Below, one piece after another: positions 10,220 through 19,631 of a stretch of DNA of 64,000 bases. This stretch comes from Phycisphaerales bacterium (lineage in GTDB: Bacteria; Planctomycetota; Phycisphaerae; Phycisphaerales; UBA1924), in assembly GCA_007693785.1 (NCBI GenBank), contig RECY01000024.1, positions 248,001 through 312,000 on the forward strand. The letters are read 5' to 3'. A model generated the notes under the pieces. The model searched no databases. It worked only from the letters and a program-made list of their open reading frames with translations, and was not told the origin of the DNA. Each line of letters begins with the position of its first letter. The first letter of the stretch is position 1. The translations under genes and the position numbers were made by a program.

Positions 10220-11527
10220 TCAGGAATTGTCCGTCGCGGACGCGCACGCGTCCGGCGCTGAGGGGCCAACCGTCGGCCCGCCCCCCACCGCCACCGGCCA
10301 CCGCGACGCGAACGACGCCCAGTCATCCGACCGGATCGCCGCCCGCAGCTCCGACGTCAGCCGCTGGAAGTGCCGAAGGTTATGCAGGCTCACGAGGATC
10401 GGCCCCAGCATCTCCTTGGAGGCGAACAGATGACGCAGATACGCCCGGCTGAACCCCGGGCGTGCCCCGTCCGCCCCCACGGGCATGGGCCACCCGTACC
10501 GCCCCGGGTCGCACGCCGGGCAGTCGCACCCGGGCTCGATCGCCCCGGGGTCCCGCGTGTTCGCCGAGTTCTTCAGGCGCACCTGCCCGAACCGCGTGAA
10601 CGCGTTCCCGCTCCGCCCGTTCCGCGTGGGGAGCACGCAGTCGAACATGTCCACCCCCGCCCGCACCGCCGCCACGATGTCGCGCTCGTACCCCACGCCC
10701 ATCAGATACCGCGGCTTGTCCGACGGGAGCAACGGCGCCGTGTGCTCCACCACGCGCACGATCGCCTCGTGCGGCTCCCCCACTGCCACGCCCCCAATCG
10801 CGTACCCCGGCAGCTCCACCCCGCACACCCGCTCGGCCGACCACGACCGCCGATCCAGGTCCGTCCCGCCCTGCACGATCCCGAAGAGTGCCTGCGCCGA
10901 GGCACGCTCGTGCGCACGCTTGCAGCGTTCCAGCCACCGCACCGTCCGCTCGTTCGCGAGTTCGAGGCGTTTGTCGTGCTCGTAGCCGGTGGGCGAGGCG
11001 TCGCGCTGGGCCGCGAGGCGCAGGCGCGTCTGGTTCACCGTCCGCGCCTCCGGGTCGATCGAGGGCGGGCAGTCGTCGAACGCCATGATGATGTCCGCGC
11101 CCAGCAGGTTCTGCACCCGCATCGAGTGCTCCGGCGTCATCCGGATCGCCTCGCCCGAAATGATGGAGCGGAACGTGACGCCGTCGTCGTCCACCGCGTT
11201 GATGTCGGCCATCGAGTACGCCTGGTACCCGCCCGAATCCGTCAGGATCACCCCGTCCCACCCCATGAACCGGTGCGCCCCGCCCAACTCCGCGACGACC
11301 TCCGGGCCGGGGCGGAGCATCAGGTGGTAGGTGTTGTTCAGCAGGATGTTGGAGCCGAGGCGGCGCACCAGGTCCGGCGTGATGCCCTTCACCGTCCCCT
11401 TGGTCCCCACCGGCATGAAGCACGGCGTCTCGAACGACCCGTGCGGGGTCGTCACCACGCCCGTGCGCGCGCCGCAGACGCGGGACTTGGCCGTCACCTC
11501 GAACGCGAGCGGACCCGGCGCGCTCAC
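10220..11527 (-). CDS. tgt: Queuine/preQ1 tRNA-guanine transglycosylase
   Basis: This exchanges guanine 34 of GUN-anticodon tRNAs for a queuosine precursor. The 435-residue protein has the full bacterial TGT set: D97 in LTDSGGYQAYS, nucleophile D296 in MFDCVLPTRNGRSG, and the zinc ligands C334, C336 and C339 (CDCPAC) plus the later His in LHNLRHF (H382). A short Pro/Gly-rich tail extends past the usual C-terminus. It overlaps the rhomboid gene by 4 nt and leads into yajC after 21 bp. The tRNA-Tyr(GTA) in this window is a natural substrate, and a YhhQ-type queuosine-precursor transporter is encoded at 30.8 kb. Confidence 0.96.
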   Translation of the reverse strand: MSAPGPLAFEVTAKSRVCGARTGVVTTPHGSFETPCFMPVGTKGTVKGITPDLVRRLGSNILLNNTYHLMLRPGPEVVAELGGAHRFMGWDGVILTDSGGYQAYSMADINAVDDDGVTFRSIISGEAIRMTPEHSMRVQNLLGADIIMAFDDCPPSIDPEARTVNQTRLRLAAQRDASPTGYEHDKRLELANERTVRWLERCKRAHERASAQALFGIVQGGTDLDRRSWSAERVCGVELPGYAIGGVAVGEPHEAIVRVVEHTAPLLPSDKPRYLMGVGYERDIVAAVRAGVDMFDCVLPTRNGRSGNAFTRFGQVRLKNSANTRDPGAIEPGCDCPACDPGRYGWPMPVGADGARPGFSRAYLRHLFASKEMLGPILVSLHNLRHFQRLTSELRAAIRSDDWASFASRWPVAVGGGPTVGPSAPDACASATDNS

Positions 11528-12708
11528 GAAGACGGCCCGGGTTCGGAAACGTCGCGGTTTGCGCGGCTCAGCGTCCGCTTCTCCGCTGGCGTCAGGCTCT
11601 GGAGCCCCTGAGCCGAGACTTTCGCGAGGATGCGATCAACCTCCGCCTCGTTGCCTTTGCGCTTCTTGCCGGCGCCCCCGCCGCCGCCCTTGCGGGAGTT
11701 CTTGAAGACGTCGAAAAAATCGCGGAGCAGGTGGCTGTTGCGGATGAAGTACCACCCGGCGATCGCGCCGCCGAGGTGGGCCGCGTCGCCTCCCTGGTTC
11801 GCCCCGCGTGCGATGAAGAGGTTGAACGCCGCGAGCCCGACGTACCCGTACGCGAGCCACTTGAGCTTGAGCGGGATCGGCGGGAAGAGGAGTTGGACGA
11901 CCGTATTCGGCGCGATGTACGCGCACGCGACAATCACCCCGAACACCCCGGCCGACGCCCCGATCAGCGGCGTCGTGATCGCGACGTCCAGCGCCCCCGG
12001 CAGCGGCACGCCCACCGCCCCGATCAGGTTGAGCAGCAGATACCCCAGCCCGCCGCCGATGCCGCAGACGAGATAGAACGCCAGATACCGCTTGGAGCCG
12101 AGGAACTGTTCGACGATCCCGCCGAAGACGAACAGGCCGAACATGTTGAAGGCGATGTGCCAGAAGTTGTCGTGCGAGTGCAGGAACTGGAACGTCACCA
12201 GCCGCCAGACCTCGAGGCGGAAGAAGCCCTGATAGGTCGAGAAATGCCCCCAGTATTCGAGCGGGTGCATCACGCGGTAGAACCGATACCCCACCAGACG
12301 CTGCTCGCCGTCGGAGGTCACCAGCAGGCGGACCAGCGCCCGCCCGCTCTCACGCCGATCCGCGTCATCGGCCCGGGTCAGCTGCAGATTGGGCCCCACC
12401 GCCGGGCCGAAACGGAGCTGACGCTCATCGGCCGGGACGAAGAAGTCCTGCGTCTCGGCGACCTGCCCTTGGTGGTCCCGATCCACGATACTGGTGCCGA
12501 CCTCCATCGGCACGCCGAAGCGGCTCAGCCCCACGTCCGCGACGAACACCACGATGTTGATGAGGATGATCCAGGCGTTGACCGAGAGGACACGCATCCG
12601 CCCCAGGCGTCCGCCGCCCGGACCGCCGCCGGAACCGCCCGCGCCGAACGGCGATCGCCCGCCCCGCCCCCGCCCCTGCCGCACGTAGTCCCGGTCCGCG
12701 ATGCCCAT
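11524..12708 (-). CDS. Rhomboid family intramembrane serine protease
   Basis: 394 residues from the ATG at 12708; an upstream GTG/ATG extension would overlap the divergent promoter region and looks noncoding. A Gly/Arg-rich N-terminus precedes the first membrane helix (LSVNAWIILINIVVFVADVGL). A soluble insert of about 100 residues follows, then the rhomboid core. The catalytic dyad is visible as GASAG (Ser) and AAHLGGAIAG (His), and HIAFNMFGLFVFGG matches the conserved HxxxN motif. The basic C-terminal tail contains GKKRKGNE. Substrates cannot be told from the sequence. It overlaps tgt by 4 nt and heads the tgt-yajC-secDF group. Confidence 0.92.
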   Translation of the reverse strand: MGIADRDYVRQGRGRGGRSPFGAGGSGGGPGGGRLGRMRVLSVNAWIILINIVVFVADVGLSRFGVPMEVGTSIVDRDHQGQVAETQDFFVPADERQLRFGPAVGPNLQLTRADDADRRESGRALVRLLVTSDGEQRLVGYRFYRVMHPLEYWGHFSTYQGFFRLEVWRLVTFQFLHSHDNFWHIAFNMFGLFVFGGIVEQFLGSKRYLAFYLVCGIGGGLGYLLLNLIGAVGVPLPGALDVAITTPLIGASAGVFGVIVACAYIAPNTVVQLLFPPIPLKLKWLAYGYVGLAAFNLFIARGANQGGDAAHLGGAIAGWYFIRNSHLLRDFFDVFKNSRKGGGGGAGKKRKGNEAEVDRILAKVSAQGLQSLTPAEKRTLSRANRDVSEPGPSS

Positions 12709-12869
12709 CGGTCGCGCTCTCCTTGCACGCCCTCCACGGCTCGGCTTCCCGCCCGCGAGGTCGCTCGATGTTAGCGGGCGCACCCCGCTTCCGAAGCCCG
12801 CGCCCGAACCCGTTTCCGAGGCCCGGCCCCGGTAAGGCAAGCCCCGATCGCTATCATCGCCCGACCGCC

Positions 12870-13946
12870 GTGACACGCCCCACCTTTCCACCCCTCGACC
12901 CCGCCCCGGAGCGGATCCTGATCGTCCGCCCGAGCGCGCTGGGCGACGTCTGCCGGTCCGTCCCCGTGCTCGCGAGCCTGCGTCGGGCCTACCCCGCCGC
13001 CCGGATCGACTGGCTCGTCAACGACGCCTTCCGCGAGGCGATCGCCGCCCACCCGATGCTGGACGCCGTCGTGGATTTTCCGCGCAAACGTCTGGGTCGC
13101 GAGCTTCGCGCTCTTCGCCTCGCCGGCCCGCTCGCCTTCGCCCGCGACCTTCGCGCCCCGCGATACGACCTGGTGATCGACGCGCAGGGCTTGCTCCGCA
13201 GCGCGCTGTGCGCACGCCTGACAGGCGCGAGAACACGCGTCGGTGAGCGCAGCGCACCGGAGGGCGCGAGCCTGCTCTATAACAGGCGGGCGCAGGTCCC
13301 GCGCGAGATGCACGCCGTGGACCGGATGCTCGAACTCGTGCGCACAATCGGGGTCGAGCCGGTCCGCGACCTGCGTCTGTACACCTCGCCCGGCGATCGT
13401 GCCTGGCTCGACGGCGTGCCGGCGCTGGCCGGACGCCGCTACGCCGTGCTCGCGCCGACAAGCGTCTGGCCCGCGAAGCGCTGGGCGATCGACCGCTACG
13501 CCGGGCTCGCGCAGCGTCTGCTCGACCGGGGGGACGCGGAAGCAATCGCGGTCGTCGGCGGGCCGAGCGAGCGCGAGCAGTGCGGGGCGCTGGTGGCGCT
13601 CGCCGAGCGCGACGGGCGCGTGGCGGACCTAGTCGGCAAGACGACCGTCGGACGACTGATGGCGGTCATCGAGCGCGCGAGCCTGGTCGTCGCGAACGAC
13701 TCGGCCGCCCTGCACATGGCGGTCGGGTTCCGTCGCCCCTACGTCGCGATCTTCGGCCCCACGAGCATCGAACGCGTCGGCCCCGCCAGCCACGCCGCCC
13801 CCGGGCCCGACCGTGCGCACGTGTTGCAACATCTTGAGCCCGGCGACACGCTCGACCACAAGCACGACGCGAACGCAAGGATCACCGCACGCGTCACGCC
13901 CGACGAGGTGCTCGCGGCGGCGCGAGAATGCCAGATGCGCCCATAG
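12870..13946 (+). CDS. Glycosyltransferase family 9 (heptosyltransferase-like)
   Basis: A 358-residue GT9/GT-B protein. The GTG start at 12870 is placed just before the conserved N-terminus ILIVRPSALGDVCRSVPVLA, typical of WaaC/WaaF heptosyltransferases; further upstream codons look noncoding. Other GT9 landmarks are the TSVWPAKRW segment (compare TSRxxKxW), the GGPSEREQ motif and the NDSAALHMAVGFRRPYVAIFGPT donor-site block with its conserved D-S/T-GxxH-like pattern. It probably transfers ADP-heptose or a related sugar to lipid A-core, consistent with the HldD-like gene nearby. It converges with serC and shares a terminator with it. Confidence 0.9.
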   Translation: MTRPTFPPLDPAPERILIVRPSALGDVCRSVPVLASLRRAYPAARIDWLVNDAFREAIAAHPMLDAVVDFPRKRLGRELRALRLAGPLAFARDLRAPRYDLVIDAQGLLRSALCARLTGARTRVGERSAPEGASLLYNRRAQVPREMHAVDRMLELVRTIGVEPVRDLRLYTSPGDRAWLDGVPALAGRRYAVLAPTSVWPAKRWAIDRYAGLAQRLLDRGDAEAIAVVGGPSEREQCGALVALAERDGRVADLVGKTTVGRLMAVIERASLVVANDSAALHMAVGFRRPYVAIFGPTSIERVGPASHAAPGPDRAHVLQHLEPGDTLDHKHDANARITARVTPDEVLAAARECQMRP

Positions 13947-13947
13947 C

Positions 13948-13993
13948 CAGAGGGCCAGATCGGATCCGGATCAGGACCGAATCTGGCCCTCTG
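13948..13993. terminator. Bidirectional terminator with a perfect 13-bp stem
   Basis: CAGAGGGCCAGAT (13948-13960) pairs perfectly with ATCTGGCCCTCTG (13981-13993) across a 20-nt loop. It fills the gap between the convergent GT9 and serC genes. There is a short CCCTTT tail but no strong T-run. Confidence 0.65.
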
Positions 13994-14021
13994 ACCCTTT
14001 GATGATTTGGCTCTTTCGGCC

Positions 14022-15128
14022 TCAGCCGTTCGTGCGCTCGAACTCGCGCATGAACTCGGCCAGCGCCTCGCAGCCGGCGTTTGGGAAGGCGTTGTAGATG
14101 CTCGCCCGCATCCCCCCGGCCGAGCGGTGGCCTTTGAGCCCGTCCATGCCCGCGTCCGTCGCCGCCTTGATGAACTTCGACTCCAGATCCTCGCTCGGGG
14201 CGCGGAAGCAGACGTTCATCCGGCTGCGGCTGTCGGGCTTGGCCGTGCCGTTCCAGAAGGCCGAGGCGTCGATCGTGTCGTAGATGACCTTGGCTTTCGC
14301 CTCGTTGCGGGCCGCCATCGCCGCGAGGCCGCCCTCGCTCTTGATCCACTTGAACACACGCCCCATGAGGTAGATCCCGAACGTCGGCGGGGTGTTGTAC
14401 CGCGAGTCGTTCTCCGCGTGGGTCTTGTACCGGAGCATCGTCGGGAGGTCCCGGGCGCTGCGCTCCAGCAGGTCCTTGCGGACGATCAGGAGCGTCGTGC
14501 CGCTGGGGCCAAGGTTCTTTTGCGCACCCGCGTAGATCAGGCCGTACTTCGAGACGTCGATCGGGCGGCTGAAGATATCGCTCGACGCGTCGCAGACGAG
14601 GAACGAATCCCCGCCGCCGCCACAGGCCGGCTCGTCGCGGAACTGCGTGCCGAAGATGGTGTTGTTGCTCGTGAAGTGGGTGTAGACGGGCTTGTCCGAG
14701 GGCTTGACGTCCGCGCCGGTCGGGATGAAGTTGAAGTTCGTGTCCTCGCTGCTCGCCGAGAGGTGGACCTTGCCGTACCGCTTGGCTTCCTTGATCGCGC
14801 CCTGGGACCACTTACCGGTGTTCAGGTAGTCGGCCGTCTCGCCGTCCGGCAGGAAGTTCGCCGGCACCATGAAGAACTGGTGGCTCGCCCCGCCCTGCAC
14901 AAACAGCACGGCGTAGTCGTCCGAGATCCCCGCCAGCTCGCGGCAGTCCGCCTCGGCCTCCTCGATCACCTTGTCGAACACCTTGCCCCGGTGGCTGTGC
15001 TCCATGATGCCGATGCCGGAGCCGTCGATGTTCCAGATCGCCTCCTGGGCCTCGCGCAGGACGGAATCGGGCAGGATCGCTGGGCCGGCCGAAAAGTTGA
15101 ACACACGCTCTGTCGCCACCGTGGTCAT
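14022..15128 (-). CDS. serC: Phosphoserine aminotransferase
   Basis: A PLP enzyme converting 3-phosphohydroxypyruvate and glutamate to phosphoserine, step two of serine synthesis. The 368-residue length is standard. It opens with the family signature [15 protein letters not shown], has the IMEHSHRGK segment, and carries the PLP lysine K204 in [11 protein letters not shown]. The C-terminal RMNVCFR and [15 protein letters not shown] blocks are also diagnostic. GGGGAG precedes the ATG. It is 62 bp downstream of serA on the same strand, so the two probably form one transcript for serine synthesis. Confidence 0.97.
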   Translation of the reverse strand: MTTVATERVFNFSAGPAILPDSVLREAQEAIWNIDGSGIGIMEHSHRGKVFDKVIEEAEADCRELAGISDDYAVLFVQGGASHQFFMVPANFLPDGETADYLNTGKWSQGAIKEAKRYGKVHLSASSEDTNFNFIPTGADVKPSDKPVYTHFTSNNTIFGTQFRDEPACGGGGDSFLVCDASSDIFSRPIDVSKYGLIYAGAQKNLGPSGTTLLIVRKDLLERSARDLPTMLRYKTHAENDSRYNTPPTFGIYLMGRVFKWIKSEGGLAAMAARNEAKAKVIYDTIDASAFWNGTAKPDSRSRMNVCFRAPSEDLESKFIKAATDAGMDGLKGHRSAGGMRASIYNAFPNAGCEALAEFMREFERTNG

Positions 15129-15190
15129 CGCGCTGACTCCCCTTCAAGACTTCGCTGATCGAAACCGAATCGCCGCCGATGCGCCCGGGC

Positions 15191-16186
15191 TCAGGCCTTG
15201 GCCGAGAGCGCATCCTCGTTCACGCAGTGCAGCCACTGCTTGTCGTCCTTGTACGTGCGCACGATCCGCACGACCTCTTCCGCGACCGCGGCCTGCGCCT
15301 GGTCGGTCGACGCGCCAGCGTGGTGTGAGCCGTAGACCGCGGAAAGCTTGGCGGTCTCGCTCGACCAGTCGGCTTCCTTCTCCGCCGGCTGATTCTGCCA
15401 GACGTCCAGCCCGCAGCGGATGTTTTTGCTCTCCACCGCCTTACGCAGGGCCGCCTCGTCGACGACCGTGCCGCGGGCGGTGTTGATGAAGTAGGCCCCG
15501 TCCTTGATCGCGCCGAAGAACTCGTCGTCGAACATGCCCTTGGTCTCGTCGGTCGCGGCGACGTGGACGCTGAACGCGTCGGCGGTCTTCGCCAACTCGA
15601 GCAATGCCGCCCGGTCGTTGCCGCCGAAGCCGACGCCGAGGTCCATCGCGCGTTCCGGGGTCATGCTCCGCGACCAGGCGACGACGTCCATCTCGAACGC
15701 CTTCGCCCGCTGCGCGACGGCCTTGCCGATCGCGCCCACGCCGATGATCGCCAGCTTCAAGCCCTTCAGCCCGCGGGCCTTGCCGAACTCGCCCTTGCTC
15801 CACGTGCCCTCTTTGAGCACGCGGTCCTGCGTCGGCAGGCGACGGTCGCAGTTGATCAGGTGCCCCATCGCGAGCTCGGCGACCGCGACGGCGTTCATCC
15901 CGGGCGTGTTGCAGACGTGGACACCCGCCGCCCCGGCCGCGTCGCCGTCGATGTTGTCATGCCCCGCGCCGGCCCGGATCACGCCCTTGAGTTCGCCCGC
16001 CGACTCGAAGACCTTCGCCGGCACCTTGGTCGAGCGGACCACCAGCACCTCGGCCTTGGTCCGCCCAAGCGCCTCGATCAGCTCATCCGGCGTCGTCAGC
16101 CCGGGCTCGGAGGTCACCTCGCACCCGAGCTCCTTCAACCCCTCGACACCCGCCGCTTCGAATTTGTCCGCGATCAGCACCCGCAT
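15191..16186 (-). CDS. serA: D-3-phosphoglycerate dehydrogenase, short form
   Basis: This oxidises 3-phosphoglycerate to phosphohydroxypyruvate with NAD, the first step of serine synthesis. At 331 residues it has only substrate- and nucleotide-binding domains and lacks the C-terminal regulatory (ACT) domain, so classical serine feedback is not expected. The NAD motif GVGAIG is at 149-154, the active-site Arg is R238 (NTARGTVVDE) and the His is H289. The position of the usual catalytic Glu reads Gln (Q266 in DVWQNQPA), spaced as expected from H289. GGAGGT lies upstream of the ATG. Its partner serC follows directly. Confidence 0.93.
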   Translation of the reverse strand: MRVLIADKFEAAGVEGLKELGCEVTSEPGLTTPDELIEALGRTKAEVLVVRSTKVPAKVFESAGELKGVIRAGAGHDNIDGDAAGAAGVHVCNTPGMNAVAVAELAMGHLINCDRRLPTQDRVLKEGTWSKGEFGKARGLKGLKLAIIGVGAIGKAVAQRAKAFEMDVVAWSRSMTPERAMDLGVGFGGNDRAALLELAKTADAFSVHVAATDETKGMFDDEFFGAIKDGAYFINTARGTVVDEAALRKAVESKNIRCGLDVWQNQPAEKEADWSSETAKLSAVYGSHHAGASTDQAQAAVAEEVVRIVRTYKDDKQWLHCVNEDALSAKA

Positions 16187-16309
16187 TGGCTCGACCTCCA
16201 GCCCCGGCTCACAACCTCGATCCCGCAGCCGACGCCGCGGGCGCAGAGTCTATGAGCCGCACACGACCCGGGGCGCACCCCCAGCCCGCCGGTCCGGGCC
16301 CGAAACAGG

Positions 16310-16330
16310 AAAAACCCCGCCGAAGCGGGG
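16310..16330 (-). terminator. Rho-independent terminator of the first prepilin gene
   Basis: On the minus strand CCCCGC-TTCG-GCGGGG is followed by TTTTT. It lies 64 bp beyond the stop of the prepilin gene and is a textbook intrinsic terminator with a UUCG-type tetraloop. Confidence 0.9.
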
Positions 16331-16393
16331 TCCATGCGGCGATCCGCTCGGGGCTCGGGCCCACTCGGGGGCGGGGGCCGCCCCGCAGGGCGG

Positions 16394-17476
16394 TCAGCGG
16401 TTGCGGTGATCGAGGTTGATCTCGAAACGCCGGTCGCCGTTGGCCCCGAAATCCTTCCCGCGGAGCCCGCTCGCCGTCCAGCGGTAGTGCCCGTAGAGCT
16501 GATCAAACGGTCGCCCGCTGCGGGTCGGCGGCTCGTAAGCGCGCGGGGTGTAGCGGTATCGCGTCGGACCGGTCGGCGAGGACGGGTTCCAGCCGAGGAA
16601 CGAGTCCGCAGTCGTGCGCACGGAGACCGACGCATCGAACATGAGCGTCACGACGCGGGCATCGGGGTAGCCGTAGTACAACGCCGTCTCCCCGAAGTGG
16701 CGCGAGTGCGAATCGTGCATCATGACCTTTTCCGACGCGAACGCGACGTCGCCGAACCGGGCGGCCCCGAAGCTGATGTTGCCCGGCTGGATGATGTACG
16801 TGCTGTGCTCCTGCCCCTGGTAGAGGCGTCGGTTCGCGGTGCCGGCCACCGATTGGAAGCGGTCGTAGGCCGCGGGCACGAGCTCGTACGACGAACTATG
16901 GGCCACGCGCTGCGCGGACCCGCCCGGGCTGCCCGTACCCGGCACCGGGAGCGAGCCGCCGGCGCTCAGGTCGCTCGGGTTGTCAATGAACGCCTCCTGC
17001 CACCCGCGACGCAGGCGGTCGGCCGACGACACCACCAGCGGCTCCGGGAACCGGGCGGCGATGTAGTCCATCAGCACCAGGTGCGAGTACAGCACGTGTG
17101 GGATCCAGCCCTGAGGACGGATATAGACCTCCGACCCGAGGCCCGTCCGCCGGCGGAGGATGTCCACCGCCTGATACGCGGCGGCCTGCATGTCATTGGT
17201 TGCCCCGTTGAGATCGGAATACTCGCTGAACGCCGAGGGACGGGCAATGCTGCCGGTCCAACTGAAGCTGAAGATGCGGTCATCAAAATCCGCGGCATAG
17301 CTCGCTGCCGCGACGCCGAGTTGGCGCTGGCTGCTGAGGTCGAGCGTGACCCGAGCCGAGCGGCGGGCCTCGCCGAGGGCCGGGAGGAGGATCCCGATCA
17401 ACAGGGCGATGATCGCGATGACGACAAGTAGCTCGATCAGCGTGAATCCGCGTCCGCGGGAGACGATGTGCGACAT
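16394..17476 (-). CDS. Prepilin-type protein, tandem paralogue A
   Basis: A 360-residue type II/IV pseudopilin-like protein. The leader SRGRG is followed by [24 protein letters not shown], the class III prepilin signal with Glu at +5, so it should be cut after Gly10 and methylated by the peptidase at 40.6 kb. A large soluble domain follows ([45 protein letters not shown]). GGAGGT sits upstream of the ATG at 17476. It is clearly a duplicate of the next gene. The C-terminal domain resembles the large prepilin families expanded in planctomycetes; its cargo or partner is unknown. Confidence 0.88.
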   Translation of the reverse strand: MSHIVSRGRGFTLIELLVVIAIIALLIGILLPALGEARRSARVTLDLSSQRQLGVAAASYAADFDDRIFSFSWTGSIARPSAFSEYSDLNGATNDMQAAAYQAVDILRRRTGLGSEVYIRPQGWIPHVLYSHLVLMDYIAARFPEPLVVSSADRLRRGWQEAFIDNPSDLSAGGSLPVPGTGSPGGSAQRVAHSSSYELVPAAYDRFQSVAGTANRRLYQGQEHSTYIIQPGNISFGAARFGDVAFASEKVMMHDSHSRHFGETALYYGYPDARVVTLMFDASVSVRTTADSFLGWNPSSPTGPTRYRYTPRAYEPPTRSGRPFDQLYGHYRWTASGLRGKDFGANGDRRFEINLDHRNR

Positions 17477-17597
17477 ACTTTGGAACCTCCGAGCACTAGA
17501 ACAGCGCTGCTGACAGCCAGAACGGCCGCCACGATCCCACCCCCGCCTTTGGCAGAATACCGGATTGTCCGCCGGGTGCAAGTGCTTTCACGGAAGT

Positions 17598-17627
17598 AAA
17601 AAACCGCCCCGAGGGTGCTCGTGGCGG
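17598..17627 (-). terminator. Rho-independent terminator of the second prepilin gene
   Basis: On the minus strand CCGCCACGAG and CTCGGGGCGG form the stem, followed by six Ts. It lies about 40 bp beyond the stop of the downstream-most codon of paralogue B, so the two prepilin genes are probably separate transcripts. Confidence 0.85.
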
Positions 17628-17666
17628 TCGTGGATCAGCAAGATGGAATCGATTGATGCGGAGCCG

Positions 17667-18737
17667 TTAATTCCAACGATCGCGATCGAGGCCGTCGCGA
17701 AGTGTACCCGCCTCGTTCAACTGACCGTCAAAATCAAAGCCGTTCAGACCACCGACCGTAAAGGCCCACTTTGTGCGGAGATTGGGTTCGATCGGGCGTC
17801 CATCTCGGGTGGGGGGTTCGTGGGCATCCGGCTGATAATTCACTCTGAGGGCGTTGGAATATGCATCGTTACCATCAGAATTGGTTCGGACGGAAACCGA
17901 TGCATCAAACATCCCAACAGGCACCCGAGCATCCGGGTATCCATAAAAGATGGTGCCCTGCCCGAAGTGACGAGAAAAGCGGTCGTAGATAAACACCTTG
18001 TTGGACGGGAATGCTACGGACGAAGAAATCAATCCACCAAGACGATCGGCGGCGCCCGCTGTGTTGTACTGGCTGTGGCCTGTACGACTCACGAGAATGC
18101 GAGATGCGCCACGCCGCGACTGACCGGGATCGTACGTCGCAGCAACAATCTCAAACGACGAACTGAACGGCCACGTCCATGTATCGGGGTTGTTGGGATA
18201 AGGCACACCAGCATCACGGGGCCTGCGCCAATCCTCAGTCCACGCGCGTCGGATGTTGTCCGACACCGAAACCACCGCGGGGTCCGGGAGGACCGCGTTC
18301 AAGTAGTCGTTGAGTACAAGATGCGAGTAGAGGATGTGCGGGATCCAGTTCTGACGCACCTGCCCCATGCTGTTGAAATCTTCGGCACTGGCACCACTCG
18401 CCATGATCGCGGTCGCCTGCATCGCCGCTGCACGCACGGATGCTCCCGGTGCCGGATCAGGTGTTCTATAAATTTCTGTTCGGTTCCCTACAGTGATACT
18501 GTAAGTCCGTGAAAGCTGCCAACTAAACGACGGAATGGAGTCGCTGAAGTCGGCTGAATAGGTCGCGGAGGCGACGTTCAATTGGCGGACGTTGCTCAGG
18601 TCGACCGTCAGGCGGGCCGAGCGACGGGCCTCGCCGAGCGCCGGGAGGAGGATCCCGATCAGCAGGGCGATGATCGCGATCACCACCAAGAGTTCGATCA
18701 GCGTAAACGCCGACCGGGCAGTACGTGTCTTCCGCAT
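17667..18737 (-). CDS. Prepilin-type protein, tandem paralogue B
   Basis: 356 residues. The prepilin signal [19 protein letters not shown] has Ala instead of Gly at -1. The N-terminal 45 residues after the cut are nearly identical to paralogue A ([18 protein letters not shown]). The body shares [37 protein letters not shown] and EPPTRDGRP blocks. GGAGGT precedes the ATG at 18737. The base composition is visibly less GC-rich than paralogue A across 17.8-18.5 kb, so the copies have diverged in nucleotide use. It is likely a major or cargo-specific pseudopilin. Confidence 0.88.
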   Translation of the reverse strand: MRKTRTARSAFTLIELLVVIAIIALLIGILLPALGEARRSARLTVDLSNVRQLNVASATYSADFSDSIPSFSWQLSRTYSITVGNRTEIYRTPDPAPGASVRAAAMQATAIMASGASAEDFNSMGQVRQNWIPHILYSHLVLNDYLNAVLPDPAVVSVSDNIRRAWTEDWRRPRDAGVPYPNNPDTWTWPFSSSFEIVAATYDPGQSRRGASRILVSRTGHSQYNTAGAADRLGGLISSSVAFPSNKVFIYDRFSRHFGQGTIFYGYPDARVPVGMFDASVSVRTNSDGNDAYSNALRVNYQPDAHEPPTRDGRPIEPNLRTKWAFTVGGLNGFDFDGQLNEAGTLRDGLDRDRWN

Positions 18738-19021
18738 AATTCCTTGACCTCCAGCAACGCGTCCGGCGATCCTCGCCCAACGCTTTTGTGTCATCTGATT
18801 CAGAGTCTACCAGAAATCGGCCGCAGCGTCCACAGAGCTTCACACGCCGTTCACACGCTCGACATATACGTCAAAGCCGATGCCAATCCGCCGAGGATCG
18901 TGACGTCGCGTTGCACTGATCAATCACCTACCAGCCGACGGAGAACCCGCCAAGCTTGACCCCGATACCCTCACTCCGCACCCGCGGACGCGCCGGTTGC
19001 ACGGGATGCCGAAAAAATGCT

Positions 19022-19564
19022 TCATCCTTGTTCGTGATGGCGGTTTGCGGCACCGCCATGTCCGGGCTCGGCCGAGGCAGCCACGCGGCTCGCGGGGGCC
19101 GTGCCAGGCAGGAGGCGGACCGGGCTGAGCCCGAGGTGCTGACGATCGGTCGGCGCCTCACAGACCGCCCCGCACCCCTTGCACGCGTAATCGCTCGGCT
19201 GTAGAGGCTTTTGGCACGCATAGCACTTGCCTAACAAATGAGCGACCCCCGGCGTCCGGGCGGCCAATTCCCAGAACTGACGGGTGGTCGGCCCGCGGAT
19301 CACCGTTTCCGGGCGGATGACCCCCCGGGCAACCAACTGGCGGATCGTCTCGTGCGAGCACCCGGGCATGAAGGGGCGATTGGAGTCCCGAATGCTCCAC
19401 GGGCCCATGCCGTTTTGCGTCGCCTGTCGGCTGAGCGGCTCGAAGCGACCGCCGCAGGACGCGCACCGCGTCGGCGTGGGTGAGCGATCCCCGCAGTAGG
19501 GGCAGAGCGTCGGGGGCGTGGGGCGATGGGTCGGCTCGCCGTTGGCGTCGGGGGGCGGTGGCAT
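19022..19564 (-). CDS. Zinc-ribbon protein of unknown function
   Basis: About 180 residues. Two zinc ribbons bracket a central domain: CPYCGD...CASCG near the N-terminus, and CYACQK...CKGCG after the middle. Between them is a segment with MGPWSIRDSNRPFMPGCS followed by a helix-turn pattern (TIRQLVARGVIRPETVIRGPTTRQFWELAARTPGVAHLLG) that resembles GYF/DUF4339-like modules reading a general ligand or peptide. The His/Ala-rich tail is low complexity. The start is uncertain: no clear ribosome-binding site precedes the ATG, and a GTG 18 nt upstream is possible. It is divergent from the lipoprotein gene at 19632. Confidence 0.65.
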   Translation of the reverse strand: MPPPPDANGEPTHRPTPPTLCPYCGDRSPTPTRCASCGGRFEPLSRQATQNGMGPWSIRDSNRPFMPGCSHETIRQLVARGVIRPETVIRGPTTRQFWELAARTPGVAHLLGKCYACQKPLQPSDYACKGCGAVCEAPTDRQHLGLSPVRLLPGTAPASRVAASAEPGHGGAANRHHEQG

Positions 19565-19631
19565 CGAGGGGATTGTTCGCACCCGGGGCGTCTCAGGTTG
19601 ACGCCGGCGCTCCGAGCGGCTTTCGTCGGCT

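Noticed and set aside
5657-10261. A 1534-residue open frame on the plus strand opposite secDF and yajC
   Set aside because: It is antisense to well-supported genes and has a Arg/His/Asp-rich composition typical of GC-rich shadow frames.
18928-19221. A minus-strand frame of 97 residues overlapping the zinc-ribbon gene
   Set aside because: It runs in a different frame within and beyond a better-supported gene and is Arg/Ser-rich.
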